From positions 3,410,001-3,474,000 of the forward strand of contig NZ_PTRA01000001.1 in NCBI RefSeq assembly GCF_002943425.1: 64,000 bases of DNA, read 5' to 3'. The notes beneath the pieces are model-generated. The model saw only the letters and a program-made list of their open reading frames with translations. It was not told the origin of the DNA and made no database searches. This document shows positions 8,243 to 16,547 of this stretch, piece by piece (positions within the stretch are counted from its first letter, which is position 1; the number at the start of each line of letters is the position of its first letter). The DNA is from Siphonobacter curvatus (lineage in GTDB: Bacteria > Bacteroidota > Bacteroidia > Cytophagales > Spirosomataceae). The translations under genes and the position numbers were made by a program.

Positions 8243-9208
8243 CTAGTACCTTTCCACTTTCCACTCCGCAATACCTCCTTCGAAGCGGATATTAATTTTC
8301 TTCTTGGCACCTGCATAACCGGGCGTTTCGTAAGCATCACCCTGACGCGTAAATCCGTTGAAATCTTTTTCCGTTAACGCTCCACGGGTGGTGATTCGGC
8401 AACCCACGGATTGCGGTACCTTGATTTTTACACTCGCCACACCCGCATTTACTTCCACGTCCGTCTGATCGGTCTTGTCACCCAGTTTCAGATCCATTTC
8501 GGTGGCTCCGGTGTGTAGACTTACCTTACTGACTTTAAAAGGCGTCAGGTCAAAATCGGCTTTTCCTGCCCCTACTTTCATGTCCAGATTCCAGAGCGGT
8601 TGTGGGTTAAGACGTACGGCAACATTGTTATGCGAGTGTTCGTCATCCCAGTTCCACTTCTTGCGGCCCTTCATGCTCAATATTACTTCGCTGGCTCCGT
8701 TTACACTCGTACTTTTCAGCGACAGATTGCCCATATCCAGATCACCATCGGCTTCTACCAACTGTTTATCTGTTGTACCCATCGTAAACTCCGCCGCTCC
8801 GCCTTCGAGTTGAAAACTAGCCGCATTAATACTATCGGTCATGGGTTCGGCCAAGTACTGCTTACCCCCACTCCGTTCTGAATCGCGGTTTTCGTACGAT
8901 TCTTCGGCCTCATCGTCATGATCATCATCATCCCAGCTACCATTCCAGTGAATATTGTCCCGTACCCGGTCCCGCACTTTCGTTGCAATGAACAAGGGAA
9001 CGCAGATGGCCAATAAAATCAGGGTCGCTACGGTGACGTTACGGTTCGATTTACCCCAGATCATATTTACACCCAGTACCACAAACAAGAGGGGCCAGAG
9101 TCGGAAGAGTTCACCGAAATGGAAGTCGAACCAGCCCAGATTTCGTCCCAGAAACAAAATTCCTAGTAGTACGAAAAATCCGCCGAGTAATAGATTTTTA
9201 GCATTCAT
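8243..9208 (-). CDS. LiaF-like envelope-stress membrane protein
   Basis: A 321-residue protein. Residues 1-80 hold three or four hydrophobic helices of the LiaI/LiaF-TM (DUF5668) type, beginning with LLLGGFFVLLGILFLGRNLGW. Residues 90-120 form a very acidic linker (WDDDDHDDEAEE). The remaining 200 residues form a beta-rich LiaF C-terminal domain (VEVNAGVASVKIKVP). In Firmicutes LiaF restrains a histidine kinase that senses cell-wall damage; in Bacteroidota no such partner is established and none lies here. It is last in an operon with an 89-residue LiaI-like protein and a PspC protein (72-base spacing), so it probably takes part in a membrane or envelope stress response. Confidence 0.85.
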   Translation of the reverse strand: MNAKNLLLGGFFVLLGILFLGRNLGWFDFHFGELFRLWPLLFVVLGVNMIWGKSNRNVTVATLILLAICVPLFIATKVRDRVRDNIHWNGSWDDDDHDDEAEESYENRDSERSGGKQYLAEPMTDSINAASFQLEGGAAEFTMGTTDKQLVEADGDLDMGNLSLKSTSVNGASEVILSMKGRKKWNWDDEHSHNNVAVRLNPQPLWNLDMKVGAGKADFDLTPFKVSKVSLHTGATEMDLKLGDKTDQTDVEVNAGVASVKIKVPQSVGCRITTRGALTEKDFNGFTRQGDAYETPGYAGAKKKINIRFEGGIAEWKVERY

Positions 9209-9280
9209 AGTATGAAGGCCCGTAAGCGGTGCCCGTTAAAGAGAGATGACAGCAATAGCGTAGTTGAAGGAAAAACGTTA

Positions 9281-9550
9281 TCAGGCAAAGGGATCAGCGG
9301 GTGGCTGAGGCGGTTGGGGTGGCTGCGGTGCAGCGGGATCGGTTGGAAAGGATCCCGTAGCTTGCGGCGGGTCGTAAGGCGGTTCTTCTTTTTTCCGAAC
9401 CAATAGCCAGATACCCAGGACAATCAATGCTACGGGCCAGTATCGCCGTACCGAATGCCAGTGGATGTAAAACCACCCCAGTTCCTCGGCCAGTTTGATA
9501 ATGCCGTAGGCGATAAAAGCCAGACCTACGAGTACGCGAGAAGGTGTCAT
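9281..9550 (-). CDS. Short LiaI-like membrane protein with proline-rich tail
   Basis: An 89-residue protein: two hydrophobic helices (about 7-27 and 36-52) with the phrase LAEELGWFYIHW between them, matching the DUF5668/LiaI transmembrane unit of its two operon neighbours. It ends in a cytoplasmic tail of proline-rich repeats (PQPPQPPQPP, about 75-85). It lies 36 bases after the PspC gene and 72 before the LiaF-like gene, so all three are very likely co-transcribed. The tail is unusual for the family and may recruit a partner, but that is conjecture. Confidence 0.75.
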   Translation of the reverse strand: MTPSRVLVGLAFIAYGIIKLAEELGWFYIHWHSVRRYWPVALIVLGIWLLVRKKEEPPYDPPQATGSFPTDPAAPQPPQPPQPPADPFA

Positions 9551-9586
9551 GCGTGTGTTTGGTTATGGGTAAGTGTAACGCTGGTA

Positions 9587-9973
9587 TTAGGCAATTCTTT
9601 CCTTAATCTGATCTTTGAAAATCAGTACCAGCCCAACGACGATTAATGACAGAGGCCAGGCTTTATCCCAGTCGAACCAGGTAAACTCGTCCAGTAGAAA
9701 CAGGGAGCCAAACAAAATCGCGGCAATACCCCAGGCTTTCGAGTTATGCGTACGGGGCTTCGTATCCACCTCTACTGCATACACTCCTTCTACTCGTTTG
9801 GGAAGGGCAATCCATAAGATAATATAGGCAATGACGAAAGGAGCGTGCGTGAAAATGGCACCCAGTACAAACAGCACCCGCACCAGAGCTACATCGACAT
9901 TTAAGTAAGCAGCCAGACCGGCGGCTACGCCACCAATCATTTTATGCGAAGGAATGCGTTCTAAACGGTTCAT
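9587..9973 (-). CDS. PspC-domain protein fused to a LiaI-like membrane unit
   Basis: A 128-residue membrane protein. Residues 1-60 form a PspC domain: the start MNRLERIPSHKMIGGVAAGLA and then a helix with YIILWIALPKR are hallmarks. After a short linker, residues 80-124 repeat the LiaI-type pattern (LFGSLFLLDEFTWFDW, then WPLSLIVVGLVLIF) seen in the next two proteins. In Enterobacteria PspC works with PspB to sense damage to the inner membrane and release PspF from PspA; no pspA, B or F is present here. It is first in the operon, so its promoter should lie in the gap above 9973. Confidence 0.88.
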   Translation of the reverse strand: MNRLERIPSHKMIGGVAAGLAAYLNVDVALVRVLFVLGAIFTHAPFVIAYIILWIALPKRVEGVYAVEVDTKPRTHNSKAWGIAAILFGSLFLLDEFTWFDWDKAWPLSLIVVGLVLIFKDQIKERIA

Positions 9974-10465
9974 GACTTTATATCCTTAGTAGTGAATGAT
10001 AAACGTTGAAAAAGCGGTTCATTGTTCGCTTTGTTGATTCAAAGGTGGCAATTGAATTGGTTCAACGGAAGTCAATCGGGCCGGATGGTTTCTTTCCGTG
10101 GATCAACGGACTATTTTATGGATAGAACTTGGTTATACCTAGTACCTCTAAGGTTTTTGAAGAATTACTGCGTTTTTTTCATTCTTAAATAGTAAAACAG
10201 GTATTTCTACGTAAAGAAAAGCGAGTCTACGGTATCAATTTTGTGAGATCAACCTTCTGCCTTTTCGAATTTCGCTTGTGTACATAAAAGTCATGAATCA
10301 ATCATGATGATACTCCCTCTGGCATTGCTGGTTTAGAGTAAGACTATTGCCGATTCCAATAGCTATCCAACTCACAAACACGAACCCATCCAATCGGATG
10401 GGTTTCTTTTTGGATCTTAGGCTGGCCGTCTTTTTTTAACGGATCGGTTATTGAACCTTTGTATT
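9974..10465. other. Non-coding gap between divergent genes, with an orphan hairpin
   Basis: This must hold the promoters of the minus-strand envelope operon and of the plus-strand dehydrogenase. No open frame of note. A terminator-like hairpin at 10383-10409 has no gene ending before it on the plus strand, which leaves room for a small RNA. Confidence 0.5.
10383..10411 (+). terminator. Orphan terminator-like hairpin
   Basis: AACCCATCC (10383-10391) pairs with GGATGGGTT (10396-10404), followed by TCTTTTTGG. No coding region on this strand ends in the 2.4 kb before it. Confidence 0.6.
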
Positions 10466-11311
10466 ATGCCCTATACTGCTCTCATTACCGGAGCCAACTC
10501 TGGCCTTGGACTGGCCACTGCTCAGGCTCTAGCCCGTCAGAATTTTGATCTGATTTTCCTGGTACGTTCGCGTGAGAAAGGCGAATGGGCCCGTCAGCAA
10601 GTACTTCAGCAGTCCCCACAGGCCCGTATCGAATTGTTCTTCGCCGACCTCACCAACCTGGCCTCTTTACGTCAGGCGGCCGAAGCTATTCACCAACGCT
10701 ACGACCATATTGACCGGCTGATCAACAACGCAGGGTATGCTCCTGCATCCATTGAATACACACCCGAAGGCTACGAAAAGAGCTTTATCGCGAACCATCT
10801 GGGTCACTTTGTACTCACCTTTGAGTTGTTTGATTTATTGCAAGCCAGCGGTGACGCTCGGATCATTAATGTTTCCTCGGCAGCCCATGCCCTAGGCAAA
10901 GCCCGTCGTTTTTTTATGAAAAACAATACGGGTTTGAACATCTGGACTACCTACGGTGATGGCAAGCTGGCGAATATTCTTTTCACCCAGGAACTAACCC
11001 GGCGGCTCGAGGGGCAGTCCATTACGGCCTACGCTCTTCACCCCGGCGTTGTCAATTCACAGTTCGGGCAAAATTTTCTGGGGAGCTGGAAAGTCGGCTT
11101 TGGGTTACTACGCCCGTTTATGATTACGCCCGAGGAAGGAGCCCGAACGGCGGTATACCTGTCGACGGCTGCTTTACCCGAATCATACAACGGAGGATAC
11201 TTTAGCAAATCACGCCCTACGCGTATTCTCAACGCCGACGCCAATGCTTTCAATGGGCAGTTGTTATGGAAACTCAGCGAACAGGCGGCCGGCATTCGCT
11301 GGTTGTCCTGA
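10466..11311 (+). CDS. Short-chain dehydrogenase/reductase
   Basis: An NAD(P)-dependent oxidoreductase of 281 residues with a Rossmann fold. The cofactor loop TGANSGLG is at residues 8-15, the NNAG motif at about 87-90, the catalytic serine in NVSSAAH (about 136) and the YxxxK pair in YGDGKLAN (about 158-162). Its retinol-dehydrogenase-like layout (LHPGVVNSQFG after the active site) is common in bacterial enzymes of unknown substrate. I chose the ATG at 10466, five codons inside a possible TTG, because the conserved beta strand begins right after it. A Crp-type regulator follows 149 bases downstream on the same strand. Confidence 0.9.
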   Translation: MPYTALITGANSGLGLATAQALARQNFDLIFLVRSREKGEWARQQVLQQSPQARIELFFADLTNLASLRQAAEAIHQRYDHIDRLINNAGYAPASIEYTPEGYEKSFIANHLGHFVLTFELFDLLQASGDARIINVSSAAHALGKARRFFMKNNTGLNIWTTYGDGKLANILFTQELTRRLEGQSITAYALHPGVVNSQFGQNFLGSWKVGFGLLRPFMITPEEGARTAVYLSTAALPESYNGGYFSKSRPTRILNADANAFNGQLLWKLSEQAAGIRWLS

Positions 11312-11460
11312 TCCCCGTTCCGGGCGGGCTTATAAGGCTTCTGAGTACATTCGTCGCATTCCTTTTTCAAGAATGGCACTTAGCCCGTACTTTAGTCTGA
11401 CCTTTCAGCCAAGACTACTGGCTTATTGAAGGGAAGCACTACTCTGACTAACGAAACGAT

Positions 11461-12069
11461 ATGAGTGATTCCCATGCTGCCTATACCGTATTGCGGACGT
11501 ATTTGTTAGATAAAACTGATTTCTCGGAAGAAAACTTAGCAACTATTTTCAGTTATTTCCGACTAAAAAAGGCCGCTCGCTACGAATTTTTATTGACTTC
11601 GGGTGAAGTTTGCCGGCATCTGTACTTTGTGAGCCGGGGCAGTTTTCGCCTGTTCTACACGCAACCCGACGGAGCCGAAGCCACGCGGTATTTTGCTCTG
11701 GAAAATACCTTCGGTACGGCCCTACAAAGCTTTTTGACGCAGGAACCTTCTCTGGAAACCAACCAGGTACTGGAAAACTCAGACCTACTGTTCATCAGCT
11801 ACGAAGATTTTTATCACCTGCACGCTACCCTACCCGGCTGGGATGCGGTATACCGTTACATTCTTGAAACGGCTTACATTATCAGTACCCGGCGATTTGA
11901 AACCTTCCTGTGCCTGGATGCCGCGGATCGCTATCGCTGGTTACTACGTATGCACCCTTCGCTAATTGAGCGGTTTTCTAACAAACACGTCGCCTCGTAC
12001 CTGGGTCTTTCCCAGGAAACGTTAAGCAGGCTCAAATCGCGTATTGGCCGTAGTCCTCAACCTACCTGA
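11461..12069 (+). CDS. Crp/Fnr-family transcriptional regulator
   Basis: A 202-residue regulator, the second of its kind in the window. The N-terminal sensor roll covers about 20-125 (SGEVCRHLYFVSRGSFRLFY is the central strand pair) and the C-terminal winged helix about 150-195 (SNKHVASYLGLSQETLSRLKS). Ligand residues of true cAMP receptors are not evident. It could control the dehydrogenase before it, since the two are tandem, or genes elsewhere. Its last 13 bases overlap the end of the converging HD-domain gene, with no separate terminator. Confidence 0.9.
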   Translation: MSDSHAAYTVLRTYLLDKTDFSEENLATIFSYFRLKKAARYEFLLTSGEVCRHLYFVSRGSFRLFYTQPDGAEATRYFALENTFGTALQSFLTQEPSLETNQVLENSDLLFISYEDFYHLHATLPGWDAVYRYILETAYIISTRRFETFLCLDAADRYRWLLRMHPSLIERFSNKHVASYLGLSQETLSRLKSRIGRSPQPT

Positions 12070-12599
12070 CGCTGTAGGTGTTGTAAAGCCATTCTACGGT
12101 AAGGCTCCAGATCTAGCACAGGACGGCTGCGTAGGGGGGCTTCGTCATCCCATTCCTTTACTTTTAAGCTCAGGTAGAAGTACGGATTTTTTTCGTAGGC
12201 TTTGGCCTCCCGTTCGAGCATGATTCCACCCTGCGCATATAATCGCTGTAAGCGGTACTCGTCCAGTTGCCGTACGCGTTCCGGAAATTTCCAACACAAA
12301 TAGCGTTCGGCTTCGGTGTGCATCACGACCACCTGAGTCACTTTTTCCGAGAAACCATTGGCTCGCAGGTACTCCGAACCAATGCGACCGTAAGCCTGAT
12401 ACTGGTGACCCGCAGCCAGTAACTGGCCGATGTCGTGAAAGAAGGCGGCCAGTACTACTTCATCGTCGTAGCCTTCTTCTTCGGCCAATTGAGCCGTCTG
12501 GATGGAATGTTCCAGCAGACGTTCGTCAACCACCTCATTGAATGATTGGTACAATCCTAACAGAGCATCGACGGTTGCCTGCATTTCAAAATTTTTCAT
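12057..12599 (-). CDS. HD-domain protein, PhnZ-like
   Basis: A 180-residue all-helical metal protein. The HD residues are visible: H in LLEHSIQTAQLA (about 30), HD in AAFFHDIGQLL (about 54-55), and a further H in VVVMHTEAERYL. YGRIGSEYLRANGF sits where the PhnZ group has its substrate loop. PhnZ uses a di-iron centre to oxidise and cleave 2-amino-1-hydroxyethylphosphonate, and related proteins are called phosphonate-operon HD proteins. No phosphonate lyase or PhnY oxygenase is next to it, so the substrate is open. It lies downstream of the XRE-cupin and DUF5690 genes on the same strand but behind a hairpin. Confidence 0.75.
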   Translation of the reverse strand: MKNFEMQATVDALLGLYQSFNEVVDERLLEHSIQTAQLAEEEGYDDEVVLAAFFHDIGQLLAAGHQYQAYGRIGSEYLRANGFSEKVTQVVVMHTEAERYLCWKFPERVRQLDEYRLQRLYAQGGIMLEREAKAYEKNPYFYLSLKVKEWDDEAPLRSRPVLDLEPYRRMALQHLQRQVG

Positions 12600-12917
12600 A
12601 GTATACCAAGGACTAAGCTATCTTTCATGCGTGGAGGCGGCTTATCCAAATACACAAAAAGCGGCAGTACAAGGTTCTGCCGCTTTTCTTCAATCGTTTC
12701 ATTCACTTAACCATAATGCGTTTCGGGCTGGATAAATCGCTCTTGTCTGGAACAAACTTACACCGCCAGCATTACGTCAGTTTTAAGTAGCCGTGAACAA
12801 ATTGATAGTTTTCCATTGGTTACGATCTAGCAGTAGTGATCTATCGGATGCACACGATCACTCAGGAATCAATTGTTTTTCAGTATGTTAACCTTATTAC
12901 CTTCGATCGTCTCAGGT
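12600..12917. other. Gap between HD-domain and XRE genes
   Basis: It contains a symmetrical hairpin (12656-12687) and otherwise no open frame I can support. The stretch 12690-12917 would be an unusually long trailer of the XRE gene if that hairpin is its terminator. Confidence 0.45.
12655..12690. terminator. Terminator hairpin downstream of the XRE-cupin gene
   Basis: AAAAAGCGGCAG (12656-12667) pairs with CTGCCGCTTTT (12677-12687). On the minus strand the stem is followed by TTTTTGTG, so it probably ends the XRE transcript. Confidence 0.7.
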
Positions 12918-13499
12918 TTACATCTTTTCAATGAAAAAATAGACGATTAAAAGGAGACTGTCTTCGTTGGTTTGATTAGACGATTTATGCGGTACTCGAC
13001 CGTCAAAGAATAGCGAATCCCCTTCTTTTAACGCATGGGTTTCTTCGCCCATGACATACTCTATTTCTCCCTTTATCACGTAGTTAAACTCATAGGCATC
13101 ACTGGTTGTAGCCGTATTTTGCTGAGCCTGTGGTTTTACTTCCGCCAATACAAAGTCCACGGCTAGGGGCGAAATCGTTTTCGTCAAGATGCGACGATAG
13201 GTAACGTGCGGAGTATCTTCTTTGTAGAAGGTCTGATACTCCTCTTTGCGTCGGACAGAAAGTTTTCCGTTTCCTGACCCCTGTACCAATTCTTCAAAAA
13301 ATACGTTCAAATCTATTCCCAATGAACGAATTAAATTGATGAGTACGAGTAGAGAAGGAATCGTACGATTATTCTCAATTTGGGAAATTAATGCCTTACT
13401 TACCTGAGCCCGATTAGCAAGCTCTTGTAAAGTAATACCCTGACTTTTCCGCTTTCCTTTAAGTTGGCTACTGATTTGAATTAAAATCTCTTCGTTCAT
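12918..13499 (-). CDS. XRE-type regulator with C-terminal cupin
   Basis: A 193-residue cytoplasmic repressor or activator. Residues 8-63 form a helix-turn-helix of the Cro/CI type (ITLQELANRAQVSKALISQIENNR). A linker follows, and residues 115-190 form a cupin_2 barrel (EFNYVIKGEIEYVMGEE, then EGDSLFFDGRVPHKSSN) with metal-type histidines. Such two-domain regulators often sense amino acids, amines or phosphonates and act on the transporter gene beside them. Here the DUF5690 gene ends only 50 bases upstream on the same strand, so the pair is probably co-transcribed. An eight-base inverted repeat (13507-13533) directly precedes its ATG. Confidence 0.9.
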   Translation of the reverse strand: MNEEILIQISSQLKGKRKSQGITLQELANRAQVSKALISQIENNRTIPSLLVLINLIRSLGIDLNVFFEELVQGSGNGKLSVRRKEEYQTFYKEDTPHVTYRRILTKTISPLAVDFVLAEVKPQAQQNTATTSDAYEFNYVIKGEIEYVMGEETHALKEGDSLFFDGRVPHKSSNQTNEDSLLLIVYFFIEKM

Positions 13500-13506
13500 G
13501 CAGTTG

Positions 13507-13533
13507 ACAACGCTTCAGAGCAAGTAGCGTTGT
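13507..13533. repeat. Inverted repeat before the XRE-cupin start
   Basis: ACAACGCT (13507-13514) and AGCGTTGT (13526-13533) are inverted with an 11-base centre, ending seven bases before the XRE start codon. It may be an operator or a hairpin that limits translation. Confidence 0.4.
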
Positions 13534-13549
13534 TTTGGTTATTGATAAT

Positions 13550-14830
13550 TTAAAAATTTGAGGATTTTTTGAGCTTTTTGGCAAAATAAATGGCGGAGAT
13601 TACCAGTAAAAGCCCTGCAATTAGCGGAAGAAGGTAGGTAATACTGAGGTAAAACTTGAGCCAGGAAATATCCGTATGACTGAAGTTTTTAAATACTAGA
13701 ATGCCCACGCTTCCCAGGTACCCAGCGAAATCAGCCGAATAAAAGAGGAAGCCTACATTCGCTTTTTCACCCCGGATGGCAATGAGACGTTCAAAAAGCA
13801 TTCCATTGAAGGGAACGTATACCAGATAAATACCTAGCCCTACGCCAATCATCCATTCCAGCGGTTGAATTTGTCCCTGGAGGTATAACCAGGAAGCGAA
13901 CGGAATCAAAAGTATGCCCAGTGCAATAAAGACTAGGTTAGCCCAGAATGCCTTACGGTTGTTGGAAATCACAAATAGCACGCCTACCAGTAGGGTCACA
14001 ATTACCCCTACCCAACTTTCGGTTACGGAAAAAATACGGGGTGTGCGGATGCCCAGTTCCCGCCAGATTTCAACGGCAAAGTTGTCGCGAATATCCCGCA
14101 GCATGGAGATAATGACGTAGATCAGGATCAATGCAACCAAACCCGGAGCCAGTGCTTTGAAGAAATGTCGACGGTCTTCCGCAGTCATGGGGAGACGAGG
14201 CTTTCGGGCGGCAATGTCGGCTTGGGTTGGCGGCGGAGCAACCTGTAACATCCAGACAAAGAGTACCAGAAACGGCGAAAAAGCCAAGCCTACTACCGCG
14301 GGCATCCAGTATTCGGATATTCCCCAGTTGAGTACCCAGACCCCGACGGATTTTACTACCCCGGAAGCGACAATGAAACTTAAACAGAGCCCCGCTCCAA
14401 GCAGGTCGGTCAGGCGGCGGCCCTCCAGAAAGCTAAAGACTAGGCCATACACCAGACCTAAAGCGAGGCCATTGAAAAACAATAAAAACCAATTATACGG
14501 GGGCGGTAGTAAGCCAAACAGAATCAGAGCTAATTCGGCGGCTCCAATTACCATTAGAATACGGGAAGATCGTTGCTCCGGGCGAGTCTCGGAGATGATT
14601 TTGATACCAATGCCTTTGGCTGTTGCGTACCCTAGAATCTGAGCAACGACCAGAATGATTTTATAATCGATCCCTCCCCATTGCATGGATTCGAAAGTAC
14701 CCGCAGTAAAGGGCTTCCGAAAGGCAAACATGCAGAAGTAAGTACCAAAAGCAGCTACGGTTAACCAAAGGGTTAAGAAGAAGGAATTGGTAATTTTTAA
14801 TGGCTGTGTAAAAAAATCTCTAATACCCAT
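13550..14830 (-). CDS. DUF5690 family, MFS-like membrane protein
   Basis: A membrane protein of 426 residues with about twelve hydrophobic helices in two halves of six, arranged as in the major facilitator superfamily. The phrase FGTYFCMFAFRKPFTAGTF after the first helix recalls glycerol-3-phosphate/hexose-phosphate antiporters of that superfamily. In my recollection it matches DUF5690, a Bacteroidota family without known substrate. The ATG at 14830 (MGIRDFFTQPL) is preferred over one 12 codons upstream because the extra residues are not membrane-like or conserved. It leads a probable operon with the XRE-cupin gene, and a 25-base palindrome lies upstream. Confidence 0.8.
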   Translation of the reverse strand: MGIRDFFTQPLKITNSFFLTLWLTVAAFGTYFCMFAFRKPFTAGTFESMQWGGIDYKIILVVAQILGYATAKGIGIKIISETRPEQRSSRILMVIGAAELALILFGLLPPPYNWFLLFFNGLALGLVYGLVFSFLEGRRLTDLLGAGLCLSFIVASGVVKSVGVWVLNWGISEYWMPAVVGLAFSPFLVLFVWMLQVAPPPTQADIAARKPRLPMTAEDRRHFFKALAPGLVALILIYVIISMLRDIRDNFAVEIWRELGIRTPRIFSVTESWVGVIVTLLVGVLFVISNNRKAFWANLVFIALGILLIPFASWLYLQGQIQPLEWMIGVGLGIYLVYVPFNGMLFERLIAIRGEKANVGFLFYSADFAGYLGSVGILVFKNFSHTDISWLKFYLSITYLLPLIAGLLLVISAIYFAKKLKKSSNF

Positions 14831-15145
14831 ACACAATTCCCATGATTGGCGAACATAACTTCGCATTATTGTTTCAGTATAACTAAAACAATTTAAGTTG
14901 AGCTGAAAATAATGCGTTCGTTGGGACTTAAATAATTCAGGTGGGGTAATAGAGCAGTAAGTATAACTATTTTCGAGCTAATTAAATTAACTCAAGAACA
15001 AATCAACATGTTTTTTAAAAGAAGACTATTTTCTTCGTGCAACTGGATTATATGGCATCAATAAAACTCGTTTCGCGTGAAATATTGATGAAACACCTTT
15101 AGTATCTACGATGAATTGCTGAAAAATGGGTTTTCTAAATTACCC
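14831..15145. other. AT-rich gap upstream of the DUF5690 gene
   Basis: It holds the near-perfect palindrome at 14868-14892 and should hold the DUF5690 promoter. The remaining 250 bases are AT-rich with no gene visible. Confidence 0.5.
14868..14892. promoter_or_regulatory. Operator-like palindrome upstream of DUF5690/XRE operon
   Basis: ATTGTTTCAGT (14868-14878) and ACTAAAACAAT (14882-14892) form an 11-base inverted repeat with one mismatch and a three-base centre. It lies 38-62 bases before the start codon, a natural site for the XRE-cupin protein of the same operon. Confidence 0.5.
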
Positions 15146-16372
15146 TTACTTCGAAAAACGAATCGCTTCAACCGGCCGCATACGGGTAATAATGAAGGTA
15201 GGTAAGAGCAGCACGAGCGTGACTAGTCCGAGTACGGCTAGGTTAAGAGCCAGTACTACGCCCCAGTTCATTTCAATGGGGACGTAACTCATGTAGTAGT
15301 TTTCCGGATCAAGCGGGAAGAGACGGTAGCGTTGCTGAATCAGACACAGACCAATACCTAAGCCATTACCAATCAGAAGACCTTTCAGAATCATCGAGAT
15401 TCCCTGCCACAGAAAAACTTTACGAATTTGCCAGCTAGGACTACCCAAGGCTTTTAGCAAGCCAATCATGGGAATCCGCTCCATGATGAGTACCAGCAGT
15501 ACCGACACCATATTAAAGCTGGCCACGAATAAAATCAGGGTTAGGAATACGCTAAGGTTACGATCCAGCAGACTCAACCAGTCGAACAGGGGCCGATACT
15601 CATCGACTACACTTCGCAGATCCTGTTCGGGTTCGAGCAACTTGGCGATTTGGGCTTCCGCGGTCGGTAACTGGGTAAAATCTTTTACAAACACTTCGTA
15701 CCCACCTACCGTATCGGGCCCCCAGCGATTGAGCTTTTGTACCAGACGTATATCCCCCAGAATGAGTTGTTTATCCAATTCCTCCAGGCCCGTTTCATAG
15801 ATTCCCGTAACCGTAAGTTTACGCGGGCGGGGCGGGTTTTGAAGGAAATAAATGATTACGCCATCGCCGGGTTTGAGTTGTAACTGCTTGGCAATCGTTC
15901 GACTGATCATCACCTGTTTCGAATCGGAGGTATCTTTCTGAAATGCAGGCAAGGCACCTTCCACCAAATTCTGCTGAAAAACATTCCAGTCGTAATCAGA
16001 TCCTACTCCTTTAAACAGTACCCCCTGAAGATCATCCGGCGTTTTCAGTATCCCCGCTTTGTGAGCCACCATTTGCAGATGGCGTACGGCCGACAGGCTT
16101 TTGTACTGTTCACTGATTCGGGATTTACGGGGCATAGCCGTTTCTTCGTACGACTGGTTCAGCGTATACCGGGTAACTTTCAGGTGAGCCGACAGACTAA
16201 AGAGTTTTTCCTGAATGGTGCCTTTAAAACCAAACAGTACCGCAAAAGCCAGGATCATCACCGCCAGCCCAATCGCAATACTGGCAATGCCAATACGGGT
16301 TACGGTCGCCGAAAACAAGCGTTGTTCGGTACGGCGGCGTAAACGGGCAGCGAGAAAACGTGGAAAGTTCAA
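15146..16372 (-). CDS. LolC/LolE-type ABC transporter permease (FtsX domain)
   Basis: A 408-residue inner-membrane protein: one helix near the N-terminus (about 27-50), a large periplasmic domain (about 55-270, MacB-PCD type), and three helices at about 275-300, 325-350 and 370-398 that form the FtsX domain. The conserved LVLIMERIPMIGLLKALGSPSWQIRKVFL loop couples to the ATPase. In Proteobacteria such proteins extract lipoproteins from the inner membrane for transport to the outer one. No ATPase (lolD) gene is adjacent, which is common in Bacteroidota, where it is encoded elsewhere. The gene stands alone, facing away from the namZ-like gene. Confidence 0.88.
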   Translation of the reverse strand: MNFPRFLAARLRRRTEQRLFSATVTRIGIASIAIGLAVMILAFAVLFGFKGTIQEKLFSLSAHLKVTRYTLNQSYEETAMPRKSRISEQYKSLSAVRHLQMVAHKAGILKTPDDLQGVLFKGVGSDYDWNVFQQNLVEGALPAFQKDTSDSKQVMISRTIAKQLQLKPGDGVIIYFLQNPPRPRKLTVTGIYETGLEELDKQLILGDIRLVQKLNRWGPDTVGGYEVFVKDFTQLPTAEAQIAKLLEPEQDLRSVVDEYRPLFDWLSLLDRNLSVFLTLILFVASFNMVSVLLVLIMERIPMIGLLKALGSPSWQIRKVFLWQGISMILKGLLIGNGLGIGLCLIQQRYRLFPLDPENYYMSYVPIEMNWGVVLALNLAVLGLVTLVLLLPTFIITRMRPVEAIRFSK

Positions 16373-16547
16373 CGAAAATAGTATTAGTTACCGGATGCTC
16401 ATCCAGGTTTGTTCAAAACCAATGAAAACTGGGTTTACGATTCAGATTCGATCGTTTTCCCCTTTTTTCCTGACTACAAAAGTAGCGGTTCCCGTGCTTT
16501 TCCAAACTTAGCGTTGGTTTTTCCGCTCTTTCCCCCGAAATTTGCAC

